NCBI RefSeq assembly: GCF_047948215.1
Contig: NC_134456.1
Coordinates: forward strand, 202,194,034 to 202,258,033
Direction of reading: 5' to 3'
Source of the DNA: Lycorma delicatula
Lineage: Eukaryota > Arthropoda > Insecta > Hemiptera > Fulgoridae
Length of the DNA: 64,000 nt
Shown piece by piece: positions 25,700-37,699 of this stretch. How positions within the stretch are numbered: the first letter of the stretch is position 1; the number at the start of each line of letters is the position of its first letter. The notes below the pieces were generated by a model, which had not been told where the DNA came from, made no database searches, and worked only from the letters and a program-made list of their open reading frames with translations. A program made the translations under genes and the position numbers.

Positions 25700-26880
25700 T
25701 GTTCTTTTGATCCAAGCCTCCTTCTTATTATGCTACTATTTTGGAGACTGCATCTTCTCGGTTATAGTCACAGTTAATGGCTTTGAACAAAACCATTCTT
25801 TTTGGTTCTTCTATATTATTTAATTATTTTTTTTATGAAAAAGTATTTTAACACCAAACAGGAGTTTAACAGAAAAGAATTTTAACACCAAAGAGCAGAT
25901 CGATCTGGCTGACGGCTCTGAGAACTTGGAATTCTCGGAAAAATTCCGACAAAAGGGATCTGGAAATTTCTCTCTTCTACGCACCAAATGCCAAAGGCAT
26001 CCTTCTATACGCCAAAAATGTCTAAGAGTATTGTACCACCCCCAGAGAAGTCGTACTCTTAATTATCTTTTATTTTTGCCTAAACGTTTTTGGAACTGAG
26101 CAGCATCGCAGAGGTACCAACAGAATCGATTAATTTTTTTTAAATGGTTCAAATGATGGCTGATAGAAATAAAATGGTATGTTATAATTTCTCTACTTGG
26201 TTAAGTGCAAAGATGTGTGAACATATCTATCTGTAGTTTAAATCTGTGGAAGAAATTGATTTGAAAAACAAACGTTGACCAGTAACAATACTTCATTTTG
26301 GATAACACAACTTTGTTTTTTTACGTCTATTTATAAATAAGTCATCCTCAAGTTTAGGCTATTTATATTGTCAATTAACTTATTAACAGTCATGTTTTTC
26401 TATTTGCAATTTTACTCAAATATTATTCTTTTTCTATAACTACAGTTAACCAATTAACTACAGGTTAATGTCACTAATACTGTTTCGAAATATTTTTATC
26501 TATTATAAAATTAAAATAAATTTAAAAATTCTCAAAAGCGTTTGTTTGGTTGGTGCTATTTGTTAACTGACAAAAGTTATGTAGGATCAATATTATAGCA
26601 GAATATATTATATTCACTGAATCATGAGAAATATCAATGGACTAATGACTACAATAGCTTTGAATCAGAATTACGAATATTCTTTAAGAAAGAAACCAGC
26701 TGGATATAATTTAAGAACCTATAAGAAATGTGTAAGGTAGATATATGATATTAGTTAGGTAATTTTGAATTTTCGAGATGTTTCAAGATTACTTTTATGA
26801 CAAAGATGGTTTTATATATAAAACACATAAAGACCTGATAATTTATTCATTTCATAAAAAAAAATGTTGAATTCGTGTTT
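25700..26880. other. Intronic stretch without recognised genes
   Basis: Mixed composition, no recognised family. The plus-strand T-rich frames at 25580-25823 are antisense to the frame at 25481-25693. Confidence 0.4.
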
Positions 26881-27240
26881 CTTTGAAAGCACAATCGTCT
26901 ACCGTTTTATGTGAAATAACAGTGACGACATCAGAAAAAATGAATGCATTCGGTCGACGATGAAAGCTGCTGAAATATGGTGAGGAATGTGAATGCGGGT
27001 CTAGGGATTTACATGGAGTTAGAGGTGTTTATGAGTAGAAAGGAAATAATTCTATTAGTGGGAGAGGCTGGACAGGCGTGACCAATGGAACGTCTTGTCA
27101 ACGTGGACCTGCGGTTGTGGACCACCTCCTGTGTGGGCGGCGACCGTCACCGATACAGCTGTTAGCCGATACTCGGCATACGGTACGACCGGAGAAGCTG
27201 GGGCATCTATCTTATTTCATAGCATGACCAGAACCGGTAA
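26881..27240. promoter_or_regulatory. GC-raised non-coding block, candidate regulatory element
   Basis: About 2 kb from the 29198-29481 exon, on its intronic (downstream) side. The core at 27061-27210 is clearly richer in GC and CpG than the flanks: GACCAATGGAACG (CCAAT-like), GCGGTTGTGGACCACC (Runx-like TGTGG, and GACCACC as in Gli-type sites) and GTGTGGGCGGCGACC. The open plus-strand frame at 27095-27364 has no domain I recognise and runs into AT-rich DNA. A cis-regulatory role is inference. Confidence 0.3.
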
Positions 27241-27934
27241 TTTGCAACAAATATTCCCACATAATTATGTACCTTACCACCAAACCCATTTTATAAGATT
27301 TCATCAAAGAAAAGAATTCTCTAGTATAAAAAGTAATGATAGAAATACAGTACAATTATTCTAATGGAACAGACTCAGTAGGTGCGTGTACATGGTGCAC
27401 ACGGGATAACTAAATTATATAGACTGTGTGTAACCTATAATTTGTATTAAATGAGTTCAAATATAGCTGTGTACTGCTATGAATATAAAGATTTTTCTTT
27501 AGAATCACCATCTATTCAGAAACGTTGTAGATTATTACGCTGTGCTTTAGTGAACGGGGATAAAAGTGTATTTTTATAAACCTCAGAAAACTATGTATAA
27601 ACTATAAGCTAATTAAACCAAATAAAAAGTAAATGATTTGCTTCAATAAACAAAAATAACGAATACAGATATTTCAAAAACTTATCTCTTACAAAATCAT
27701 CTAACAAGAACTATCAGCCTTTTAAATAATCTACAAAATAGAAATGAAATTCATTACACAAAGTATCTTTACGAATATATATTTCTTCACGAGATTTCCT
27801 TGTACGATATACTTATAATGTTCCTATTCCTCACAATTTCTTTTTTATTTTTAATATTTTATTCAGTTCGGTGTAATACAATACATTTGTAAATCACATC
27901 AGATAAGGGAAGTGTTCTATTCTGCAGCTAATAA

Positions 27935-28010
27935 AACGAATTTCTCTTGCTTGGAAGGATCAAAGAAAACCACGTATGAACCTCGATCAGAGCAGCATTA
28001 TAATATACAA
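27935..28010 (+). repeat. Low-copy dispersed repeat, copy 1
   Basis: AAGGATCAAAGAAAACCACG and ATCAGAGCAGCA resemble AAGGATCAAAGAAAACTATA and ATCTGAGCAACAGCA at about 39145-39215, in the same order and spacing. The class is unknown. Confidence 0.35.
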
Positions 28011-28642
28011 AATTATTAAATAAAGAAGACTAGTTTTCTAAGTACATATAAATGTGTAAAAATAATAATTGTTAATTAATAGAAGTTAAAATAAGTGAGA
28101 TAATAAGAACAAAAAATTATAGCATTATAAAAATCAATTTTTGAAAAATCAAAAAAAGAATAATATTTACGCCAAGTTCGTTATATGGGGGTTTATAAAA
28201 TACACATAAAACGCAGATGGAAATTCAGGAAAATCTGATTAGTTTTATTTGAAACTTCATCGAATTATTGTTATTTTTATAAAAGAATATCTTTTAATTT
28301 AAAATAAATTAAAAGTCGGAAAGCCTTTTAAAAAGTTAGGTAATTAAATAAAAATTGTATCGGAACATAATAAGGCTGTTTCTACCAGGCCAAGGTCCTA
28401 GCATTCTGGACTTTGTGTTATGCGAAAATAATACGAAATTTTCGGAGGATTAATTTAAAAAAATTTATATCTCAGTATGTATTTCTCGCATGAAAATTTT
28501 AATATTCAAAATTTATTAAATATCACAAATCTGTCATCATAATTTTTATATACAGACGTTAAATATTATATTGTCAAGCATTCAGGAAAATAAGAGACGT
28601 TTAAATCCAATAATCTCAATAATTGTTTTTATAAACTAAGCG

Positions 28643-28677
28643 CAACACACACACATACACACACACACACACACACA
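28643..28677. repeat. CA dinucleotide microsatellite
   Basis: About 35 bp of CA repeats with one TA interruption. Confidence 0.9.
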
Positions 28678-29197
28678 AAGGTAGAAGTTATTTTTTTAAA
28701 GAAAACGCCAGTCTTGTTTCATATTTATCGCTACTCAAATTATTTGTTAAAAGACAATCGATTCTTAATTCTTGTATGTTTATATATATTTAAAAATGTT
28801 AAATCCTAAGAAAATATTTAATTACTTTTTTCTTTTATTGTCTACCTACATAAGAAAACAATACTACTGTTAATGATTTATATTCAGTTGTGTGTAGAAG
28901 TATTTCTTAAATTAATTTTAAAAGAACAATGTAGGCTGTTGCATTTACAGTGTATTGTCCATAGAAAGAAATAATAAATCACTTTTTAACTCCCGAAGAT
29001 ACGGTATAAAAAATGTATAATATTAAATAAGTTTTTAAAGTAAATAAATGTTACTCTTTAGTTACTATTTTTATTTTATATTTTTTGTTTTGTTATAATT
29101 TTGGTTGGGCGTTTTAATATAACAAAAAAAATCTCTTAATAAATTACTAAAAGATTAAAGTGTTTCGTCAAAAATAAATATTAATTGAAAAACTTAC

Positions 29198-29481
29198 CAA
29201 TCTTCCGGCTTCATTATTATGTAGAGTAATTCTAGACTGAATATCTCCTTGACTTTTTTCTCTTGAATCTAGAAATTTTTTCGAAAATTCAATTCCAAAA
29301 TCTAGGTTATGAGAACAGCCTCCCCATTTCCACCTTTTTGCTGGAGTCTGATTACCAGAGGATATTCGGGACCGAGGTTGACATCCACAAGCTAAGAGAC
29401 GTCCACTACTGCATGCCTTTGCAACACTAGCAGCCACTCCAGCGGCTGCTACGGCGTATGAAAATGCAGATTCCCTGTAGC
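29198..29481 (-). CDS. Wnt10: Wnt10, internal coding exon (helical N-terminal domain)
   Basis: Minus-strand exon of 284 bp: two bases of a split Gly codon, then 94 codons. It follows a CTATTTTAG acceptor and ends at TTG|GTAAGT, a strong consensus donor. It encodes YRESAFSYAVAAAGV, KACSSGRLLACGC, KWGGCSHNLDFG, FSKKFLDSRE, DIQSRITLHNNEAGRL. The Cys spacing, WGGC and HNN motifs are universal in Wnts. SHNLDFG..FSKKFLDSRE and the upstream boundary inside a Gly codon before Y/FRES match Wnt10 gene structure in other animals as I know it. It joins the 3552-3832 exon without a frame change. The loop between CGC and KWGGC is short (about 16 residues), shorter than in vertebrate WNT10. The exon carrying the signal peptide and the RWNC motif was not found up to 64000. 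Confidence 0.93.
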
Positions 29482-29544
29482 CTAAAATAGAAATTAATGT
29501 TTAAACTTTTTTCTTAGGTCAAATTATTATTTATATATACGTTT

Positions 29545-29571
29545 TATATATATATATATATATATATATAA
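29545..29571. repeat. TA dinucleotide microsatellite
   Basis: About 27 bp of TA repeats, 65 bp from the start of the Wnt10 exon at 29481. Confidence 0.9.
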
Positions 29572-30299
29572 AACTTATTTATATGTATATACTTATTAAT
29601 AACTTATGTATATATAACTTATTCAAAACAGTTTTTGGCAAACGTTAATTGAGCCTTGTAGTTTTAAAACAGTAAACTAAAAGTTTCCTTATTAAAAAAA
29701 AAATGTTGTAAACAAATTAAGAAGAAATAAAAATCTTTTCTACTTGCTGCTGAAATATTTACAACATTAATAACAATTAACATTAAGAGAAAATTTATAT
29801 TAATAAGGTAGTTGGTCCGTAGTTTCCAGTAAAATTATGATCTATAACGAATTTGAAAATATTTTCCCCAAAGAAAAATATGCATAAGTTATTATAAAAA
29901 GTAATTTATAATTATAAAAAATTTGGTGAAATAAGTTATCAGATTTCTGTATTTACTTTTTTAAGTACGCTACTTTTGATTTCAGACAACCAAAAATAAT
30001 CGACACATGAAAATACAAAATAAATAAAATTCCCAAATCATACGTTGTAGCTACAATCCCACAGTATTCTATTACTATTATTTTATACAAAAAAAAAATG
30101 TTAAAAAATCTCAATTAATTATTAATTAACTAAATAAAGATGTCTGAAAGATGTAAACAAGAGCAAGGCTTATTTTGCTTAAGAGCACTCGTAACCGATA
30201 AGGGGTAAAAAAAATCGTTTTTTGGAATTTCTTTTTAGTTTATTTTTCAATATTTTCTGAGTCATTTGATATAAAATTCAAAAGATTGATGAGAAACAC

Positions 30300-32300
30300 G
30301 TAACCGAGGTGGAAAAAAGAGTTCAAGAAATGTAGAAAAAAGCAAGATAGACAAGCAGAAATAAAAAGCTAAAGCTAGAAGATGAGGAAGCTAACACTGA
30401 TGACCTAGATTATGAAGCTGGGTAGTTTTAAAACAGGTAACTTTTAAAAACTTCTTTATGTAATCTGTAAATCCCGTTTTCCAAAAATCATATTTTTCTA
30501 TATTTATGACCCGTTTTCGAAATTTATGACTTTAGGAACCGTTGAAGATAACTTGAATTTTTTTTTGTCATTATTCTATATGTATATATCTTTCAATACA
30601 TCTACAATTATTAAAATATGTGAACAATTATTCGTTAAAAAAATAATAATTTCTAAAAAAATTTATTATTAATTTTTATTTCATTAGGGAAGTAGTTTAT
30701 AGTTATAATTCTAGATGCATCTAGATGCATTTAGAATACAAAGTATCAAGAAAAAATTTCAAGCCTGTAATAAAATTAATAGTTCCTGGGATAATGGGTC
30801 TTCAATATAGATAAAATTAACATAGCAAAGGATAGGCAGTTACGAGAGTCTTAAAAAAATAAGGTGTAAACAAAATAAGATACCGCTTCCTTATTATACC
30901 TCTCTAAGGTATACCATCAATACCTCTCAAAGATACAGATGATTTATCTCTAAGATATATCCTCATATACGTTAAGAATACTACTGTATAAGTAATGATT
31001 AAACTGAACTTATGTGAACTACCCTCAGATTTAAAAATAATCAAATCAAAGGTAGCAGAAGGCGGTAATGTAACGATTACCGTACAATCAGTCTGGCATC
31101 ATAAACACAGAAAACAGTCCAGTATAGTTTGCAGACAAACAGAATATGTTTTGAGGGAAAGGTCTGGTACATGAAACTCAAGAAGATAATGACCCGGAGA
31201 AAGACTTTTCTGGTCCTTAAACTTATCTTTAAGTGGGAGTCTGAATAAAAATTTAAACGGCATTTTTAGGAGAAGGCATTTTATAATGGAAAATGGAATA
31301 ATAATATTTAACGTTTTAAGAAAAATCAGTCTGTGATTTAGGAAAAAAATTGTATTTATTTATAATCTGTACAAAAATCATGTAATATGAACGTTTGAAG
31401 AAAAGCAAGCTCTGGTTTCAGAAAGAAGTAAGAAAAGGATATATAAATACATCCTAAGCATATGTATAAAAGAAGCTTTATAAAAATTAAAAAATAAATT
31501 TTAGAACTGATAAACTATCAGTGTAGATAAAATAAGGATCTTACTATTCACTAAACGTCGTTATTTTGACGGAAACAAAAAATGAATTAAAAAATGTTTT
31601 TGATCTACTGCTACGAAAAAAGTTTAGTTTAAATACAAACGGCGATGAAATTTAACGAAAAGGAGATTAATGAAAAATTAAATATTAATATTAACAATTA
31701 TAATTTAGTCAAGAGTAGCGGGATTTTTTTTTTAATTTAAGTCATGAAATTATAAAGATTAAGCAAATTATGGAAGAGATCAAAATTAAGTTGCCTCAAG
31801 AATGGAGAGCTTTCAAATAGAAAACAAAAAACTATTATTACTTTATGTTGATCTAAAGATTAGAAAGATATTTGTAGACATAGTCTTGTGAGTTTGTAAG
31901 GGCTTTGTAGTAGCGCAGCATGGACAACAGGAAAAGGAATGAAATATGGTGCCTTTGAAATATGGTGTTATGTTGAAAACTGGGTAAATTGATTAAGTAC
32001 GAAATGAACAAGCAGGTCTTAACTCGAGTAGAACAGAAAATAAATTTTTACTAAATTAAAGAGATGAACTATCTTTTGAAGGCCGTATGGTAAGACATCG
32101 AAATCTTATTTAATCGATAACAAAGAGGTGCGAAAAAGAGTACGTACGCTTGAGTAAGACAACAGATTAGAATGTATAAAACAGATATTTACAATACTTA
32201 CGATCCATAAATAAGTTGAAGTTAAAAGATAAGCACAGAACACAAAGTAATGGATAGCAGCAACAAATCTTTCAAATAACAGATGACCCAAAATTGAGCT
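30300..32300 (+). pseudogene. Decayed LINE reverse transcriptase
   Basis: Plus-strand frames are broken by many stops, but pieces line up in the expected order with a LINE polymerase. NDYRTISLAS at 31072-31101 is the typical (S/N)DxRxISL block, then a diverged GFR..GT-like stretch near 31140-31175. Further on come TETKNELKNV (about 31560), AFEIWCY at 31951-31971 and VLTRVEQ...ELSFEGRMVRH (about 32016-32100), which mirror the AFEMWCYRRM..VLxRV..LxYFGHVMRH C-terminus of many insect LINEs. The clade is not assigned. It lies opposite to Wnt10 and is certainly non-functional. Boundaries are approximate. Confidence 0.6.
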
Positions 32301-35300
32301 TCTATTCGGAATATAGTTAATAATTATAAGGTAAAAATGTTTTCGAGTGACGAATAGTTCTAAAATTGGAAATTGTGTTTGCTTATCTTTTAATCTCCCA
32401 TTTTCTTTAATTTTAAAATATATAAATATAAATATTCCGTAACCACAATAGTGATAAAAATTATTCTTTCTCTACTACAAAAAAAAAAAATCATAAATAC
32501 ACATAATATTTTAATTATTTTACCCGTTATAAATTCAATACGATAAGATTAGCAACCTTAACCAATTGTCCGCAAAGGCTTCTATTTATTTTCATCTTTC
32601 TCTATTCTTGATTGGTATTCAGGCACACATGCACACACGCGTATAAATAAATTTATTTATTCTACGATTAAGTAATCATACGTATTTTAATTGCATCATT
32701 TTATGTTCATTATATACGAGTAAATTACTTACTATTCACCGAATATTAAGAAATAAGAAAAGTTTATAACCACACTCCAACCATCTTCATATTTTTTTTA
32801 TGATGATTAATAAATTTTATAGTATGTGAAAATCATCTAGTCTGATAGCGATTCAAACCCAGATTTTTTTTAATAGATTATAATCAGAATATAGCCTATT
32901 TATTATAAGGTTTGCACTTCAAGAAATATTATTAGAAAAAGGATAGGATAGAATCGTTAGAAATACTCTTATAGAGAAAAATAAAATATTTAGAAAGAGT
33001 AAGAAAAGAGGAGACTCTTAAGAAAATACAAAGAGGAAATAATTTTGATTAACGTAATCATGAATAAAAAGAAAGAGCTAGTTAAGACAAATACTGAGAA
33101 AGTTAATTTTAATCGAAGATTATTATTAACGAACAGAAAAAGAGCGAAGGTGATTTATGAGAAGCAAAAATAAATATAAAGTTCGTATATGATAGGAAAG
33201 AAAAGCGTGGGTATTTCAACATCAAGAGAAAGGTGTAGAATAGAGCATTCTTTGATGTTATACATTTTTTATCCTGTAAAAAATTTAAGTGTTAGGGATG
33301 TGTTAGTAAGCAGCGAAGCTCATGAAATATCAGCCAACTATGAACCATTTGATTACGTTGAAAATTTCAGTTGATTTACCTACACCTATAATGGTCGATA
33401 ACATCTACAAATTTTTAAATTTTAAATATCAGTGAAAGTGTGTTTTTAGCGCGGAAGGAATAAAAGACAAGAAGGGAAAATTTTGTATAGAAAAACTTTA
33501 AAAATGTGCTTAAACATATATGTGTTTAGCCCATATACAAAATTATTAATTAATTTTTAATCTTTTTATCGCGTCAATAATTTATTTTTATTTCTAAAAG
33601 TAGTAAACAGTTTAAATTGCACATTTATTTATTATAAAATAAGTTGCAACGCATTTAATAACTTAATAATACAACAGGATAGCAATATCAACAGATATTA
33701 CTCTGGTATTAGTAAATTACATGTAATAAAAGGAAATGCCGTGTGCACGCTAGTCTTGAAATAACATGGCGACAATGTAATGTGTTATTACTATTATTTT
33801 ATTATTATCATTGACAACTTGTAACTAATGGTATAATACACCACTCCTTGTTATAACACTATTTTACTTAGATAATTTTTTTTTAAGAAGATCGATATTC
33901 AATCTAGATTATTTGTTTTATTTTTCTATTTTTTTTTAATGTTATCTTTTTATAACGTTCTAATAGAAATGAGTTCCTATTGTAAAACCAATGAAAGACC
34001 TACATCTATTCAATACCTTATTCAACGAATATGATCTTTTATAGTGCTTATCAGGTCTAATGTAGGCGCCCTATGTACATCCATTATTAAGGTTAAAAAT
34101 CTTGTTTTACATAGTACTAATAAAAAACAAAACAAAAATATTTTTATAAATTAAAATTATTATTTTTTAATAACAAAAAAATGTAACTAAATATTTGTTT
34201 ATTTATGTATATTTTACTTTATTTAAATAAATTAAACATCCAATATCATCAGACCTCATATACAACCCGTAATTAATGCATAATTGTTAGGATGTAAGGT
34301 CATAGAATAAAATAAACTACATAACGATGGTAAAAGTAATTTTGGTCTCTCTTCTCTGACCCACCTAAATTGAAATTTTAATTCGGGCTAAGTTAAAAAT
34401 TATTTGTTTTATTTTTTTATATTGTTCATAATTAATAAACTTTATTCTAGTATAACCGGGATCAGTTTTGCTATGATGTAATAATTATTGTTTAACTATC
34501 GGAATTATCAACTAGTTTTATATTTTAAGTAGCATTTTACAATTTTACTTTCTATTTTATTACAATAATAATTTACCATAGTTCTTTATTTATTTTGATC
34601 AGGTAAGAATATATTAAATCTAATTTAGAGTTTATTAAATAAGAAGTTGTGTTTTAACATTGGCTGAACTTTCAACAATCAGTTTTGACAAACAATTCTT
34701 CTTTTTCTTTTAATTCATATTACACTGGTTAAACTACTGTACAGCTCAGTTTGTTAATTCAGCATAAAATGAGAAAGGTTTACTGTTCACAGAACTACGA
34801 GTTTAAAAGTTCAAACACGGCTTGTTTTCCCTAGGTTTAGTTTGTAGATAAGGAAATTTAATAAAGAAGATAATGGAAAATCACATCATATTATATTCCT
34901 TCTACTATATCTGGTACGGATAACTTTATATTCTGTAAACATGTCTACCGCTTTCGCAAGTGATTTTTTTTTCTCGTTTTTTAGTATCCTAACAGTTGAG
35001 GTTAGGATACTAATAGATGGACAGTTTTTATAAGATCCACAACTAACATAAGAAACTTCACAAAGAGTACATAAAATGTTTTTTTTTCAAACTAAAATAT
35101 AGGCTGCCTTGCCATTATTATTAAGTTGGATGTAAAAAACAATCTTTATTCCTGATAGAAAGAAGCAAACATAAACTCGTATGTTCATCAGGATATCTAT
35201 AGCCTCGTAGATTACGAAAGGATTGATGGATTTTGCAATTAAAAAGAACTACAAAGAGTGGATTTTATTTATATTTTATACGACAATGCTTCAAGAGACT

Positions 35301-35540
35301 TAGAAAAAATAAATAAACTAGTTTTTTTTTTTAAGAAAAAATGTTTTTCATAAAAAAACTAGTTGAAATCTAAAAATATTATTGATAAAATTAGCGATTT
35401 GTATTTTTATTAAATATACGTACAAAATATCGTAAAATATGATATTTATTTAAAAAAAAGATTTTAAGAAAAGTACCAGAGGACAGTTCTAATAAGTATT
35501 TTTTTGTTAGAATTAAAATTGAACAATAAGTAAATAAGCT
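32301..35540. other. AT-rich stretch without recognised genes
   Basis: Purine-rich plus-strand sequence at 32940-33370 may be eroded element sequence. The frame at 33189-33374 has no recognised motif. A more complex patch with GGCGACAATG lies near 33720-33850. One perfect hairpin at 34981. Confidence 0.4.
34981..35013. repeat. Perfect inverted repeat, 13-bp arms
   Basis: TTAGTATCCTAAC, a 7-base loop, then GTTAGGATACTAA. Preceded by a T-run. It may be a small foldback or an element tip. Confidence 0.85.
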
Positions 35541-35749
35541 AAATTTAGAATGAACATTAAGAAGTTACAGACCCAGTGGTTTGTAACTCAAAAGTTAACA
35601 ACGAAAAGAAATGAAATTGAAGAAGACTTCGTAAAGCTGGTTTATAAAACCGGTATATCAAGTCAAATCAAATTAATGAGAATATTGTTTCTCATTAATC
35701 TTGAAAGATCGCTGATATTGTTATCCAATAAATTGACTTCCGTATAATT

Positions 35750-37694
35750 TTGATATCGATCGAAACGATTTTGATGTCGCTGACTGGTCAGAGGGATTTC
35801 TTGCCTAACGGTTCGTAATTTAAAATCATTAAATATGAGGTTATTGCTTATATGTTAAACATTTTTCGCAATGTTTTTGTTTGATAACGTTCAAGTATGT
35901 CAACATTGGAATTGATTTCTGTACCTCACAATTCAAGCCCCTAAGTCCAAATTGGTTTCAAGATGGATTTATAAATCAGTAATTAATTTTCTACTGAGAG
36001 CCGACATCTGTGTCCTATTAGACAATACATGTTTTTAAATTTCAGGTTTAACTGCATTCGCTTATATTTTACTCAAGTAAGGCACGTCAAAATGAAAACC
36101 TAAATATTTACATTCTTGGGAACTTGAAATTGGAATATTAAAGATAGAAACAGTTGGGCAGTTTTCCTTTCGAAGGGTGAATGTGTCGTGCTTCGACTTT
36201 GTTTCATTTATCTTTATTTTGCTACTTGTAAGTCAGGATTCGAGAAGAGTGAGATAATCTTGAATATAGTGAGATGCAGTAGCTGGATTTTCATGGACAG
36301 CAAGAATTTCAGTACGGTCAGCAAACGTTCCAACGGTTGTATCTGCCATAACTGAGAAGTTGGTAGTAAACAGAACATATAAAATGGGTCCGAAAACGCT
36401 TCCTGAGGTACCCCTGATTTTATTAGAAACAAATCTGTTAAAACTTCTTAATGTTTAACTTGAAAATCTCTATATTCTAGATAAGATTTCAGCAATAAAT
36501 AGAAAACATGCGGGCGGTAACACCTTTTTTAATTTATAGAGCAACCCTACGTGCCAAACTTTGTCAAAAGCTTGACTGACATCGAGGAAACCCGCTGGAC
36601 ATAGTTTTTATTGTGTAGAGTATGATTTATAAGGTTAACAATTCTGTTGCTTGCTCCACAGTAGCATGTTTCTCCCTAAACCCAAATTGGTGATTTGGAA
36701 TTTGATCATTTACGAACTGCTTCATTCTTTTTAAAAATAACTTTCCAAACATTTTAGAAAGCACTGGAAGCAGGCTGATAGGCCTATAAAATTTAACATC
36801 TGTTGGTTCTTTACCGGGTTTTGATATAACAATTATTTATGAACTTTTCCACGGACCAGACCAGAAAAATTACCAATTCGAATAACAGCATTAAAAATAA
36901 GAATGAATAAAAGTATAGCGCTTGTCGCTTGTCATTCAACCTTGTATTTTCCTCCGAAAAGTCTTGAAATCGTCGTTTACTGGTAAATTTTTTAAACAGA
37001 GTGGGAGATCGAGCAGTGGAAGAACGTCAAAAGATATCGTAAGCACAACAGTTATATGATCTGACAACAAGTCAAATGTGATTCAACATGTAAATAGTTT
37101 TCAGAAATACCTTTGAAACTGAAAAAATCCAGAAGATCTGGAATGTTATTAAGATCTGTAGGCCAGTCGGTTGGTTCTCCAGAAGACAAACAGTCCAAAT
37201 TATTGCTAGTCATTGATCTGAAAAGTCGCCTGCCTTTTGGTGTTTTTAGTCACGATCCTCAGTGCAGGTGCTTAGAATTCCAATCTTCATCACAGATGAA
37301 TCTCGGACCCAAAGGATCTAACGAATGATGTGAACTGATCCGCCTTCATACCATGCCTTGGTGGGAAATAAACGGAAGAGACAGAAAATTCTGATCGTTC
37401 ATCGCGAACAACCACACGGTAGTGGGTTGTAAAAAGTCCTTTTTATTTTCAAGCGATATAACGCGAGAAAAATACTTTAAATAATAACAGCAATACCGCC
37501 GTGGGCAATCCCTGATGGGTGACTGGTGCGTACATTGTATACCCATGAAACTTGTCAAAATTTCTATCGGTAAACCTTGTTTCAGATATAAGCATTATGT
37601 CTATCTTATTAATATTTAAAAAAGCTTCTAATTCTAGTTTCTTATCAGACAACCCGTTAGCATTCCAGATTGGTAGTCTGAAATAGTTGTTCAT
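35750..37694 (-). pseudogene. Jockey-type ORF2 (endonuclease/RT) pseudogene
   Basis: The N-terminal endonuclease segment at 37694-37449 reads IWNANGLSDKKLELEAFL then IDIMLISETRFTDRNF, typical of jockey EEP endonucleases, and then frameshifts. RT pieces follow: RPISLLPVLSKMFGKLFLKR and HQFGFREKHATVEQ (about 36790-36650), FLDVSQAFDKVWHVGLLYKL (about 36600-36540; motif A Asp kept), GVPQ (about 36410), and FADRTEILAVHENPA, where the second catalytic Asp of the ADD motif is Arg. Thumb and C-terminal pieces continue to about 35750 (KYLGFHFD, LKPIWT.GLELWG). Catalytically dead. Confidence 0.85.
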
Positions 37695-37699
37695 TTTTT

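Larger units (their letters stand above)
3833..29197 (-). other. Wnt10 intron, 25.4 kb
   Basis: Bounded by the TTG|GTAAGT donor (29198/29197) and the TTCAG|GCA acceptor (3833/3832), phase 0. It is filled with transposable-element copies, two GC-raised blocks and long AT-rich tracts. No other Wnt exon is needed between the two, because the protein reads through the junction without a gap. Confidence 0.85.
27365..29197. other. Intronic stretch next to the Wnt10 exon
   Basis: AT-rich. Contains one member of a low-copy dispersed repeat (about 27935-28010) and a CA microsatellite. No coding signal apart from the exon boundary. Confidence 0.45.

Noticed and set aside
27095..27364. Plus-strand ORF of 89 codons in the GC-raised block
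   Set aside because: No domain, no splice context, and its second half is AT-rich chance frame. The composition is better read as non-coding.
35550..35747. Plus-strand ORF next to the jockey element
   Set aside because: Lies opposite the jockey 3' region and has no motif of its own.
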